Source of the DNA: Ascoidea asiatica
Taxonomy: Eukaryota; Ascomycota; Saccharomycetes; Ascoideales; Ascoideaceae
DNA: 64,000 nucleotides
Reading direction: 5' to 3'
NCBI GenBank assembly: GCA_001600695.1
Contig: BCKQ01000004.1
Span: 310,001 to 374,000, forward strand
Both the position numbers and the translations under genes were made by a program. Position 1 is the stretch's first letter. Every line of letters begins with the position of its first letter. Below the pieces are notes generated by a model. That model was not told where the DNA came from. It made no database searches and saw nothing but the letters and a program-made list of their open reading frames with translations. Shown one piece after another: positions 31,684-44,241 of this stretch.

Positions 31684-32556
31684 ATGGGCGCTCTAATACA
31701 TTTATTGCCTCAAAAATTCTTTGGAATATTACCTTTATTTATTGGGATAGAAATTATTTTAGGAATTGCAGTATTGAATAAATTCGCAGGAGTTTATGGA
31801 GTCTTATCTTTATTCACTGGCCATCCAATCACTTTAATGCAATGGACTCTTAATATTTCATCAGTAATAATTTTACCTTTTTATATTAATGGGTTAAAGT
31901 ATGTTCAAAAACCTCATTTAGGAAAATTTTCACTTATTTGCACAATTTATTTAATTGATACATTATTATCAATTTTATTTATTATATATTTTTCATTATT
32001 TTGGTTTAGTAATGAATCTCAAACAATTGAAAATGGTAGTGAAATAGCGCAAATGATGATGGATGTAAAAAGAGATGTTGCAATTGAAACAACTGTTGCC
32101 TCTATAATTAATGAAGAAATTGCTGTTTCAACAGCCACTGTTAGTGGAATTGCCACTCCAACAGCACAATATGTAGATTCAAATCTTGCTTCTCAATCAG
32201 CTTCCCAAACATATGAACTTGCTATAACTTTAATGACTTCGATAGTTATTTCTGTCATTAGAGTGTATTTCTCATTGGTAGTATTAAGTTTTACAAGAGC
32301 TTTATTAAAGTCTTCAAAATATGGTGTTAATTCAGATGATTTTGCGAATTATAGAAATGGTAACTCAAATGATCATCATAGTAATGATATTCGTCTGGCG
32401 GCTGATAATGAAGATTCAACTTATGGTGATTCAGACAATCTTTTAGCATCAAATCAAAATGAAAATAATAAACCTAAAATGGGCTTTTTTGCAAAAATTA
32501 TTTCTCGATTAGAAGACTTGAGTGTAAATTTTATTGTATGGCTATTTGATGAATAA
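31684..32556 (+). CDS. KEI1: Kei1, inositol phosphorylceramide synthase regulatory subunit
   Basis: A 290-residue membrane protein with hydrophobic segments at about 10-30, 50-70, 82-108 and 188-212, matching the Kei1 family. Kei1 partners with Aur1 in IPC synthase in the medial Golgi and controls its localisation. Yeast Kei1 (221 residues) is cut by the Golgi protease Kex2 after a dibasic site near residue 135; here a KR pair lies at about 129-130 in the luminal loop, an equivalent position. The C-terminal tail is longer and Asn/Asp-rich before a conserved end (SRLEDLSVNFIVW). It is tandem with SVF1, 757 bp apart. The start is the ATG at 31684. Confidence 0.9.
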   Translation: MGALIHLLPQKFFGILPLFIGIEIILGIAVLNKFAGVYGVLSLFTGHPITLMQWTLNISSVIILPFYINGLKYVQKPHLGKFSLICTIYLIDTLLSILFIIYFSLFWFSNESQTIENGSEIAQMMMDVKRDVAIETTVASIINEEIAVSTATVSGIATPTAQYVDSNLASQSASQTYELAITLMTSIVISVIRVYFSLVVLSFTRALLKSSKYGVNSDDFANYRNGNSNDHHSNDIRLAADNEDSTYGDSDNLLASNQNENNKPKMGFFAKIISRLEDLSVNFIVWLFDE

Positions 32557-32957
32557 ATGTATCTATAATCTAAAACAAATTCAATATAATAATATATCCA
32601 TAATGCATTAAACTTAAATGAAATATACTGTATCATACGTTTCAGTTTCCTTAACTTACTTTAACTCATTTACCTAATTTTATATATTATCTCCATAGTT
32701 AACGTTACTAATGCTTTTTGTAAACGATAATGTAAAATCGAAGCCGGAATTCTGGTACCCGTAAAATTTTATGTGCTTTTTAGATTTTTTAATATTTATT
32801 TCTACTGATGAAAAAATATGAAAATATCTTAGTTTTGAAAGAAATTATTTTAAGTTACAGAAATAGTTTTATATTATGAGAAGATAACAAAAACTTTTTT
32901 TTTCAATATTATCTCTAAATTAAAAGAAAGAATAATAAGATTAGACTGTTTTTTAAT
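32557..32957. promoter_or_regulatory. KEI1-ESF1 intergenic region
   Basis: AT-rich, about 400 bp. It contains a near-palindrome around CCGGAATTCTGG (near 32745). Nothing else stands out. Confidence 0.4.
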
Positions 32958-34979
32958 ATGGCGAAAAAAGAAAAGAAAACAGGTAGAAACAAAAAGATTA
33001 ATATAATTGAAGATGAAAGATTTTCCGCAGTTCATACTGACCCTAGATTCAAATCAACTAGTTCTAAAATATTCAAAACAAAACTAGATGATAGATTCAA
33101 TAAGGATGAATTTGAGAAAGGCATTGATGGACATGCTCCAAAAGTAGATAGATTTGGTAGAAAGCTTAAAGATTTTAAAAATAATAATGGTAGAGAAGAT
33201 GAGTTTGATAAGTATTATATCCAAGATTCAGAACAAAAAAGCGAGGATGATGAAAGTAGTGAGGAAGAAACAGGAAGTGTAGAAGAAAATGAAAAGGAAT
33301 TTGATCCTGCTCGTGGAATTGGAATAAATAAATCAGATTCAGATTCAGATTCAGATTCAGACTCCGATTCAGATGCAAGTGTTGGTTCCAATGTTGATTT
33401 AGAAGGTGAAGAAAGTGAATTAGAAATTGAAGAAAAAGAGGCAGAAAAAGGTGATCCTTCTTCAATATTAGCAGTTGTAAACTTAGATTGGGACAATATA
33501 GATTCGAAAGATTTAATGTTTGCTTTCAAAAGCTTTGTTCCAAAAAATGGAAAAATATTATCCATAACAATATTTCCCAGTGAATATGGAAAGGAAAAAA
33601 TGGCAAAAGAAGAAACAGAGGGACCTTCAAGAGAATTTTTCAAATCAAAAAAAAAAACGGAAAAAAAAAAACAACCAGATTCAGATTCAGATTCAGAATC
33701 AGAATCAGATGAAGATTTAGATATTAGAACTAAAAGAGATCTAGAATCGAATAAAGAGAAAATCATAAAAACTCTTTATGAGGAAGATGAAGGAATTGAT
33801 TATAATTCCAAAGATCTTCGAAGATATCAGTTACAACGTTTAAGATATTATTATGCAATAGTAAGATGTGATTCATTATCGACAGCTGAAGAAATATATG
33901 CAAATTGTGATGGTCTTGAATATGAATCTACAGCAAATTTTTTTGATTTGAGATATGTACCTGAAGATATGGAGTTCGATGAATCAGAAAAAAGAGATTC
34001 ATGCTCAAAATTACCTGCTGAATATAAACCAAAAGCTGAATTTGTTACAACTGCATTACAACACTCAAAAGTTAAATTGACTTGGGATGAAACCCCAATT
34101 GAAAGAAATCAAATGACTAATAGGGCATTCAATCAAAAAGAAATTGAAGAAATGGATTTTAAAGCCTATTTGGCTAGTGACAGTGAAGATGAAAATGAAA
34201 AAGAGGATACTAATAATAATAATAACAAAAACAATAAAGACATATATAAAAAACTAGTTGCTAGTAGTTTAATGATAGGAAATAAATCAATATTTGATAA
34301 TGGTAAAGATTCGGAAAAGGATATTGATTTGGAAATAACATTTACTCCTGGTCTAACAAATGAAGGTAAAGCTGAAAAAGATTTTATTGAGAAAGAGGAG
34401 ACTACAATTGAGAGATATAAACGTAAAGCCAGCGAACGTCGTAAAAATCGTCAAGAAAATATTAAAATACAGCAAGAAAAAGAAAAAGAAGAGAGAAAGG
34501 AAAAAAAATATAAGAGCAAAAGTGATCGTTTCAATCAAAAAAATAAAATTGATGAAGATCCTGAATCTACTAAAGAACTTCAAAAATTACTAGATGACGA
34601 AAATAAAAGTGAAAAACATTTCAATCTTAAAGAGATAATGAAAAGAGAAAAGTCTGAAAAGAGAAAAAATAAGAAGAAATATAAAAATAAGTTTAATCAA
34701 GAACCAGATGAAGGTAATCAAGAATTCAAAATTGATATGGATGATAACCGTTTCACTGAAATTTTTGATGATCATGACTTCGCAATTGATCCTAATGAAC
34801 CAGAATTTAAGAAAACAAATGCAATGATGAAAGTTTTGGAAGAAAGAAATAAGAGACAGAAGGAAAAAAAAAGCAAAAAAAATCCTGCATCAGAAAAACT
34901 TAACTTTAAAAAACGAAAGATTGATAAAGATGATGTTAGTTCCATGGTCAAACGAATTCATAATAAGTATAAAAAGTGA
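32958..34979 (+). CDS. ESF1: Esf1, 18S pre-rRNA processing factor
   Basis: A 673-residue nucleolar protein of the ESF1/ABTAP family (yeast 628). The conserved start DERFSAVHTDPRFKSTSSK is followed by acidic Asp/Ser repeats. A central block comes next (SSILAVVNLDWDNIDSKDLMF; KDLRRYQLQRLRYYYAIV; CDGLEYESTANFFDLRYVP), then Lys/Glu-rich coiled-coil sequence. The C-terminal NUC153 motif is DDNRFTEIFDDHDFAIDPNEP. Esf1 associates with U3 and U14 snoRNAs and early 90S particles. The acidic tracts are coded by GATTCA repeats (33330-33375 and 33676-33710), likely length-variable. The start is the ATG at 32958. Confidence 0.97.
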   Translation: MAKKEKKTGRNKKINIIEDERFSAVHTDPRFKSTSSKIFKTKLDDRFNKDEFEKGIDGHAPKVDRFGRKLKDFKNNNGREDEFDKYYIQDSEQKSEDDESSEEETGSVEENEKEFDPARGIGINKSDSDSDSDSDSDSDASVGSNVDLEGEESELEIEEKEAEKGDPSSILAVVNLDWDNIDSKDLMFAFKSFVPKNGKILSITIFPSEYGKEKMAKEETEGPSREFFKSKKKTEKKKQPDSDSDSESESDEDLDIRTKRDLESNKEKIIKTLYEEDEGIDYNSKDLRRYQLQRLRYYYAIVRCDSLSTAEEIYANCDGLEYESTANFFDLRYVPEDMEFDESEKRDSCSKLPAEYKPKAEFVTTALQHSKVKLTWDETPIERNQMTNRAFNQKEIEEMDFKAYLASDSEDENEKEDTNNNNNKNNKDIYKKLVASSLMIGNKSIFDNGKDSEKDIDLEITFTPGLTNEGKAEKDFIEKEETTIERYKRKASERRKNRQENIKIQQEKEKEERKEKKYKSKSDRFNQKNKIDEDPESTKELQKLLDDENKSEKHFNLKEIMKREKSEKRKNKKKYKNKFNQEPDEGNQEFKIDMDDNRFTEIFDDHDFAIDPNEPEFKKTNAMMKVLEERNKRQKEKKSKKNPASEKLNFKKRKIDKDDVSSMVKRIHNKYKK

Positions 34980-35619
34980 TTTGAAGTTTGGTAAAAAAAA
35001 TAAAACATTAAATAGTAATCCTTTATATAGTATTCTACTTTAAAGTTTAACAGTAAATGCTGGAGTTTTTTTCGAATATCATATCAAATTATGACTGAAC
35101 TCTGGGCTATAATTTAAGCCACTGAAGATCTTAGATTAATTAATATACTGAACTTGATTTTAGTTTTTGACATTAAAGATTTATCAATTTTATTTCTGTA
35201 GTTTTGTTCTACAAATTAAATGAATAAATAAAATATATTTTTTTTATTTTACAATACGTTTGGCAAGAAAGAACTTTCATAAACCTTATCATGCCATAAC
35301 AAAAAAAAATATATAGCAAGTACGGTCACATGACCGCATAATTTGCTTTTAGCGAATTGAAAGTATGGAATTATGAATTTGAAAATAAAGTATGAGATTG
35401 TGCAAAGCAGAAGAATCAAAACAAGCACCTCACAAGAATCATTTATTTCTCAGATACGAAAGAGAAAAGCAGTGAAGAAACTGATCTGTTGAAAAAAAAG
35501 TAAACTCAAAGAAGGTTTGATAATTCAATTTGATTCCATTGGGCATGGATAATTGTTTGACTGAGACCTTTTGATTGCCCGTTAATTTAAATAAAGAAAG
35601 CATCAGTATCGATACAGTA
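34980..35619. promoter_or_regulatory. ESF1-SHE9 intergenic region with a palindromic site
   Basis: AT-rich except around 35323-35336, where CGGTCACATGACCG forms a 14-bp inverted repeat. It contains GTCACATG (a CDEI/Cbf1-type RTCACRTG) and also reads as CGGN8CCG. It lies about 290 bp upstream of the SHE9 ATG. Confidence 0.55.
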
Positions 35620-38283
<2,664 letters not shown>

Positions 38284-39133
38284 TGTTATTATATTTATTT
38301 TATTCATTTTTGCATTTATTTTTTGCTCATTTTATTTATTTATCTCTTACCGTTTCAAAATCCTTTATATTTTTATTTTTTTTTTCTTGCAAATTGTACA
38401 AATTCATTAAGCATTTCCAATTCCGATTCCAATACTAATTCTAATTTTCATTTTTATTCTTATTCTCATTCTTATTCTTATAATTATTATACCAGTAATT
38501 GTTATTCTGATTTTATATCTGAATCAAGTTCTGAGTTGATTTTACATAGATTTCAGATCTCAGATTTTAAATAATAGATACAATCACAACTTGTTTATAG
38601 ATTAAAACAGCAAAAAGAGGAGTACCAAATAACAGGATTCATCCAGATTACAGGACAAAACACTGTAATGCCTCAAATAACATTGAGATACTGCTACCGC
38701 TGATGTGGTACTACTATGCTGTTCCACTAAGTTAGTGTTAGTTCGAGAATAGCGAGCAATTGCACTTTGTTTCCCTTGCACGATGGGCAATTGCCATTAA
38801 ATGAATCAATTGACTATTATCAATACGAGCCATACACATGCAGAGACATTTGCTCTTACTCCTGGATGAGATGGTGTTCGCAGGGTCACATCTCCAACCT
38901 ATCGATTTGAAGATAAACTATTAAATTGATTAAGTTTCGAGAAATATTCCTCTTTATCGTATAGATTTGAAAGTATTTTAATTCAATTTGTATTGTCATC
39001 AATTTCTATAATAAATCAATTAGATAATTTTCAATTACTTTTTCGATAAGCCAGTATATTATACGGTAGAATTGGAATATAAGATATTTATATAATCAAG
39101 TGCAATAACAAGAAAAATCAAAAATTTTAGTTT
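38284..39133. promoter_or_regulatory. Intergenic region upstream of YCII gene with a GC island
   Basis: The first 300 bp are T-rich SHE9 3' flank. A GC-richer island spans about 38640-38900. It holds two perfect palindromes GCAATTGC (38756-38763; 38787-38794, extended to GGCAATTGCC) and a hairpin-forming pair GAGATGGTG/CACATCTC near 38867-38895. No RNA gene could be identified. Confidence 0.5.
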
Positions 39134-39472
39134 ATGAGAAGAACAGTTTCAAGAATGGTTGAATGGTTAGTTGTAGTTTATGATAAACCAGGTAGTGATC
39201 GTAGTAAATTTAGACCACAACATTTAGCTGCAATTCCACCAACGGTTGAATCTGGTAAAGTTACAAATGTTGGAGCTATATTTAATGAAATTCCGGAACC
39301 TGGAAAGCCATTAAATTTTGCAGGTAGTACATATAATATTGAAGCAGACACTAAAGAAGATGTTATTGAATTCGTTAAACAAGATATTTTTGCTAAAGAA
39401 GGTATTTGGGATCTTGAGAATATGTTAATATTTCCATATTCTTGTGCTGCTAGAATTGCAAAGAAGAAATAA
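39134..39472 (+). CDS. YCII-domain protein (YciI-like)
   Basis: A 112-residue protein covering one YCII/dimeric alpha+beta-barrel domain: EWLVVVYDKPGSDRSKFRPQHL at the start (first strand and active-site-like His of the family), IPPTVESGKVTNVGAIF, and KEDVIEFVKQDIFAKEGIWDLENM near the end. Proteins of this type are small, dimeric and mostly of unknown function in fungi; some bacterial members have dehydratase-like or hydrolase roles. The N-terminus (MRRTVSRM) is short and basic, possibly a weak mitochondrial signal or simply a cytosolic start. The start is the ATG at 39134. Confidence 0.85.
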   Translation: MRRTVSRMVEWLVVVYDKPGSDRSKFRPQHLAAIPPTVESGKVTNVGAIFNEIPEPGKPLNFAGSTYNIEADTKEDVIEFVKQDIFAKEGIWDLENMLIFPYSCAARIAKKK

Positions 39473-39820
39473 TTAATTCTTTATTTCAATTTACTTTTTC
39501 TTCCAAAATTTTTTTTTTTTGAGTAGTTTAAAATAATTCTTTTTACATTAATAACAAATTGATTAAACAAATTGAAATAAATTAATAAATATAAGCTAAG
39601 AATGAAAAAAAAAAGTCCAAAAAAAATAGTGTAAAGTGAATTATTGTATCATTTTATTAAAAATTAATTGTATTCAATTGTATTTATTGAATTGAATTGT
39701 AGTGAATTGTAGAGAATTGATTGTAATGTACGAATTACACCTGTAGAATTGATACTTTAAAATAAGGAGAACAATAATGATAAAAATAATAAAAGATAAT
39801 GATTAACATAATGAATATGA
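39473..39820. other. Tail-to-tail gap between YCII gene and PFY1
   Basis: AT-rich 3' flanks. GAATTGTA-like words repeat around 39665-39735. No GC island or gene. Confidence 0.5.
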
Positions 39821-40320
39821 TTAATAGTTAACACTAATAAGATAATCAGCTAACTTTTCAACAACCATTGTTGCTTCACCAGCTTGAGTACCGGGAGGAT
39901 AATGTGCAATTAAAATACATAATTTAGTTCTAACACAAACAACACCCTCAGCTTCATGTTTACCATAAATACTTCTATCATCAGCTCTTAATAAAAAATA
40001 TTTTTGACCTTGAATATGTAATCCATTACTTTGCAAACCACTTGCATTATCAAAACCTGTTGATATTTCAGAGATTTCTGGCTGATATAAAATTAAATTA
40101 TTTGATTGAGCCCATACTGAATCTCCTGCTTTTGAATAAATTGCAGCTTTGTCAACTTTTCCTGTAGCAACAAGATTATCAGTATATGCTAAAATGATTC
40201 AAAAAGAAAACAATGCAAAAAAAAGAGAAATTGAAATAAGTTAGTAAATTACTCAAATCAACAAAACTAATATATATTTATTCCCAAAAACATAAAGAAA
40301 AACTTACCTTGCCAAGACAT
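39821..40320 (-). CDS. PFY1: Profilin, two exons
   Basis: Exon 1 is 40308-40320 (13 nt, encoding MSWQ plus one base) and exon 2 is 39821-40188, giving 126 residues, exactly profilin length. The joined start MSWQAYTDN and the blocks [36 protein letters not shown] and [20 protein letters not shown] are textbook profilin. It binds actin monomers and the poly-proline of formins and feeds actin-cable assembly. The intron lies at the same codon position as I recall for S. cerevisiae PFY1. It is divergent from the TFC6-like gene across an 881-bp promoter region. Confidence 0.98.
40189..40307 (-). other. Spliceosomal intron of PFY1
   Basis: A 119-nt intron with donor GTAAGT, perfect branch site TACTAAC (40240-40246) and acceptor TTTTAG. 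Removing it restores the profilin frame exactly. Confidence 0.97.
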
Positions 40321-41201
40321 GATTATAAATTAAATATAAGCGACTTTGAATGTATTTGTAAGAATTTGAATTAAAATTAATAAAATTAATTAAAATTTAT
40401 TGAAATTTTATTAGAATTGAATGAAAAATAAGGTAAATAAAAGTCTTCAATTTATTAAAGTGTTGTCAATTGCTGAAGATGAGATCAAATTTATATAATT
40501 TATGTATTTGGTATCTCGTAGAAAAAGGAGTTAAGTCACACTTGATTATACCTTGTAGCTAACGTTAAGAATGGATACAATATGGCCAACACCGCTAAAC
40601 TTTGAACTAGTTCCAGTGGTGTCGCATTTGGGGCCTTGCTGTGCTCTCCAAAGCAAACGCAATTTCACCGCCACAAAACACCAACCTCATTGCTGGCTAC
40701 AAATAAACTTACATTTAACGGCATAATTATGCATATATATTATGCCTCCGTCTGCTGAAAATGCTGACCCGAAACCTTCATGATACTGGGACCGTTCTTG
40801 AATTTTGGGTTATTTTTTAAACAATCAGAGCCCTAGAAGAATAGATACTCAAAAAGTCAAGCCTCACAACTCCAGAAATTTTTCTCCAAACGGTTACTTG
40901 AAAGTTCAACGCACGTGATATTTTTATTCTACAAATGTTCTTATCTTGTTGACAATTATTAGTTTTGTTGCTTGTTTTTTTTGCAAGAATTACGAAGAGT
41001 CAGTGTTTCGAATCTCGCCTCCGCCAATAATCCTTACTTTATTCTTACTTTTGCTTTATTTACTTTTATTCTGTAAGTTCAATAAATATATTAATTCCAA
41101 TTGACCTTTTTTTATCCAATATATTCAATTATTATCCTTAATTTATTTGCATTATACTTTTCAACTAGTTGATTTTTTTTTTTTTTTTGTTATATAAAAG
41201 A
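40321..41201. promoter_or_regulatory. Divergent promoter PFY1/TFC6
   Basis: A GC-richer zone spans about 40560-40930. It contains an inverted repeat GGCATAAT/ATTATGCC (40720-40727 and 40739-40746, 11-nt spacer) and CACGTGAT (40912-40919, an E-box/CDEI-type site). A T-run precedes the TFC6 ATG. Confidence 0.55.
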
Positions 41202-43499
41202 ATGTCAGCTCTTCCTCCTGCTCCTCCTCCAGATATTCCATTGCCAAAATCTCTTATTCAATCTCCAAAATCTAATCCGCCAGTAGATAATTCAAATCAA
41301 TCTACGATTTCAAATTCAATTAAATCTCAAAAAATTTTAAAATCTAAAAAGAAATCAAATTTATCGAAAAATAATTTAAAAAAACCTTGTAAAAATTCTT
41401 CTTTTTTAAATTATTCAATTGAAATTAGTGATAATACTGATAAAATTAATATTAATGATTTAATTGAAATTTTAAATGATCGAAATTTATTCAAGAAATG
41501 GTTAAAAGATCTAGATTTTTCTCCAAATTTTGAAAAAATTGCAAATGCTTTAGCTGATTATTCTTTTAAATCTTTTTCAATTCGTTCTGCTGCTACTTCT
41601 CAGTCAAGTAATAATAAAGAAAAAAAAACTATTGAATCAAATCTAATAGAAAATAATAGTACTGATAATAGTAATATTGAAAATGATAATAATAATAATG
41701 ATTTGAATGATAACTCACTAAATGATTTTAAAAAAAATGATTCTCAAATTTTAACGTTTCGAAAAGATCCAGGTTCAATTAAAGAAAGATTTCTAACTTT
41801 TTTCGGTTCAAATAAAAAATTTTTAATTGATATGATTTTGATAAAAGAATTTTTCAATAATAACCATTTTAAATATAACAAAAATTTCTTGAAATTTCTA
41901 ATAGATTATAATATACGGAATTTTAATGATAATTTTAATAATTTTACTCATTTGATTAATATAAATAATTTGAACAAAATAGTTAATAAAAAAGATCATT
42001 ATTTCAATAAAATCAATTTAAATCAATTCAATTCATTAATAAATTTGGATCAATTATTGAATATTTATTTAAATTATAATCAATCTTTTACCTTAAATCC
42101 AAATTCGATTGACTCTTTATCAATCAATTCAAATTTAAATTCAAATAATAATCTAAAACTTTCAACTAATAGAAATGTTCACTTTTTAAATTTCGGTGGT
42201 TTGATAACAAATGTATCTTGGCTTTTATATTCAATAAAAATTAATTCAAATTTTCAATATTTATTTGTTTCTGGGATAAAAACCTCTGGCGACACTTCAA
42301 TCGATTCAATTAATCCAAATTTATCTTTATTTTCAACTATTAATAAATCTTTAAATTTAAATTTGATTTCTTGTTTAAGAATTTATAAATTAAATCTTAA
42401 AAAAAATACTTTAAAAATTTATCAATCCTGGATTTTTCAAAAATGGGGTTATCCAAAATCAATTAAATTTGCTAAAATTGATTGTTTATCCGATAATAAT
42501 GATAGCAATTTAATTTCAATATTCTCATGTATATTTTCAGATGGTAAATTAAGATTATTTAAGTTTTTTAAAAATGATAATGATAATGAGAAAGATGAAG
42601 GAGAAGAAAAAGATGATGATGTAAATATGGATGAAGATGAAAAATTTTATGACCCTGAATATTTAAATGTTAAAAATTGTTTTTTAGAATTATCATTACC
42701 TTCTTATGAAATTACTTGTCATGACTGGCTTAATCCAACTACCATAATCGTTGGTACAAATCTTGGATTCATAGCTGAATTCAAAATTGATGATGAAGAT
42801 TATATGTATCCATCGTTTATTGTTAGAAGACATGAAAATTATATTATTAATATTATATCACAACCTGGAAATTCATATTTAAATAATAACATTATTTTAT
42901 CAACTGGATTTGATGGTTATCATGTTCAATCAGATTTGAAAGATATTTCTTCAACTTATGCATATAGTACAAGATCCAAAATTATTGGACAGATTAGTGA
43001 ATATTCACCATTATTATCGGGGTATATAACTATAGATCTCAGAGAGGCTAGAATTACACCTGCAAAATATTTGAATAGTTCCTTACCAATATCAAAACAT
43101 GAAGGATCAATAACGTCAATTTCAGCATCAAGATTACATCCATTATTATTAACAGGAGGTGCAGATGGTCAAGTATTTATAGCTAATGCAGGCAGAAGAT
43201 ATTTAAATTCTAGAAAAATTCCTATAAACACGTTTGATATATTAAAATTATGGAAAATCTTATTCAATAGATTTACAAAATCTTATAATTTATTAGATAA
43301 ATATGAACTATGTCCAGTATTGCCAGATCCAAAAGGATTTATAAATAATGTTTCAACAATTTTTCCTCCCGAAATAATTATAAATAATCTTAATTGGAAT
43401 GAAAATGTTAATTGTAGTAATATATATTCATTAGCGACAACCAAAGGGTTAATAATTGTTGAAATTTTTGATTCATTGCTTGAAGATGATAAATCTTAA
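41202..43499 (+). CDS. TFC6: TFIIIC subunit Tfc6-like WD40 protein
   Basis: 765 residues from the ATG at 41202 (an in-frame TTG 33 nt upstream is not used). The N-terminal half is Pro-rich then Asn/Ser-rich. The C-terminal half shows WD40-like repeats: FLNFGGLITNVSWLLYS, FSCIFSDGKLRLFKF, ITCHDWLNPTTIIVGTNLG, NIILSTGFDGYHVQ, and SITSISASRLHPLLLTGGAD followed by GQVFIANAGRRYLNSRK. This pattern fits Tfc6 (tau91), which with Tfc3 binds the tRNA-gene B box for Pol III transcription. Neighbours KEI1, ESF1 and SHE9 share its S. cerevisiae chromosomal block, which supports the call. A different WD40 protein remains possible. Confidence 0.7.
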   Translation: MSALPPAPPPDIPLPKSLIQSPKSNPPVDNSNQSTISNSIKSQKILKSKKKSNLSKNNLKKPCKNSSFLNYSIEISDNTDKININDLIEILNDRNLFKKWLKDLDFSPNFEKIANALADYSFKSFSIRSAATSQSSNNKEKKTIESNLIENNSTDNSNIENDNNNNDLNDNSLNDFKKNDSQILTFRKDPGSIKERFLTFFGSNKKFLIDMILIKEFFNNNHFKYNKNFLKFLIDYNIRNFNDNFNNFTHLININNLNKIVNKKDHYFNKINLNQFNSLINLDQLLNIYLNYNQSFTLNPNSIDSLSINSNLNSNNNLKLSTNRNVHFLNFGGLITNVSWLLYSIKINSNFQYLFVSGIKTSGDTSIDSINPNLSLFSTINKSLNLNLISCLRIYKLNLKKNTLKIYQSWIFQKWGYPKSIKFAKIDCLSDNNDSNLISIFSCIFSDGKLRLFKFFKNDNDNEKDEGEEKDDDVNMDEDEKFYDPEYLNVKNCFLELSLPSYEITCHDWLNPTTIIVGTNLGFIAEFKIDDEDYMYPSFIVRRHENYIINIISQPGNSYLNNNIILSTGFDGYHVQSDLKDISSTYAYSTRSKIIGQISEYSPLLSGYITIDLREARITPAKYLNSSLPISKHEGSITSISASRLHPLLLTGGADGQVFIANAGRRYLNSRKIPINTFDILKLWKILFNRFTKSYNLLDKYELCPVLPDPKGFINNVSTIFPPEIIINNLNWNENVNCSNIYSLATTKGLIIVEIFDSLLEDDKS

Positions 43500-44241
43500 T
43501 TTGTTTATTAGCTTACTTATTCATTATTTTTTTTTTTTTCAATTATTTTCTTTTCAATTCTGTTAATGTATTAGTACTATTACTGTTGCTATTATTATTA
43601 TCTCTGTTATTATTATTACTATTATTATCATCGTCATTTACTTGCTTTTGTACTACTACTTAATGATATTTTCTGAAATCTTTTATTTCTTTACTTCTAC
43701 TTTTACTACTTTCGCTATTAATTTTATAGACTGTATGTTATTATTTATAATGATATTTTTACGATTTATTAGGTGATAATTTACTTTCCTTTTTATGATA
43801 GAGATATATTGAATATAATATATATATATAGTAATAATAGTAAAAATTGATAATATATAGAATAAAAAGTATATTATCAAAAAAATTGTGTTTTTTTTTT
43901 TTTTTTAAACTGCAAATCAATTTTTTTTTCAAAAAAAATAAAAAAAAGAATTGAAAAACTTTAATAATTATATAAAAGAATGAATAAATGATTGAATGAA
44001 TAAATAAATGATTGATTTATTGAATGAAAGAGGGAATAATGATTTATTCAAGATAATAATACATTTTAAAGTAAAAGGGTAGCGAAACGGCTAAATATAG
44101 GGAGGGGGGGAATAATGAAAAGGATCTGGGATTGTGATTATAAAAGTTTAGTGATTGAAGTTTTAATTAGGACTTAACTTGATTCTTATTTATTTTTAAT
44201 ATTTTTAATATTTCTAGTGATTTTAAGTTATTTTTTTGAAA
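43500..44241. other. Tail-to-tail gap between TFC6 and p24 gene
   Basis: AT-rich and low complexity: ATT-type repeats near 43580-43635, (TA)n near 43815-43830, T-runs near 43890-43905, GAATGAATAAAT words near 43978-44020 and a G8 run near 44101-44110. No gene seen. Confidence 0.55.

Noticed and set aside
33215-33766. 183-codon frame antisense to ESF1
   Set aside because: It mirrors the Asp/Ser repeats of ESF1, which contain no antisense stops; there is no independent coding signal.
40975-41030. B-box-like TGTTTCGAATCTC upstream of TFC6
   Set aside because: No A box or acceptor stem within 80 nt upstream; a chance match.
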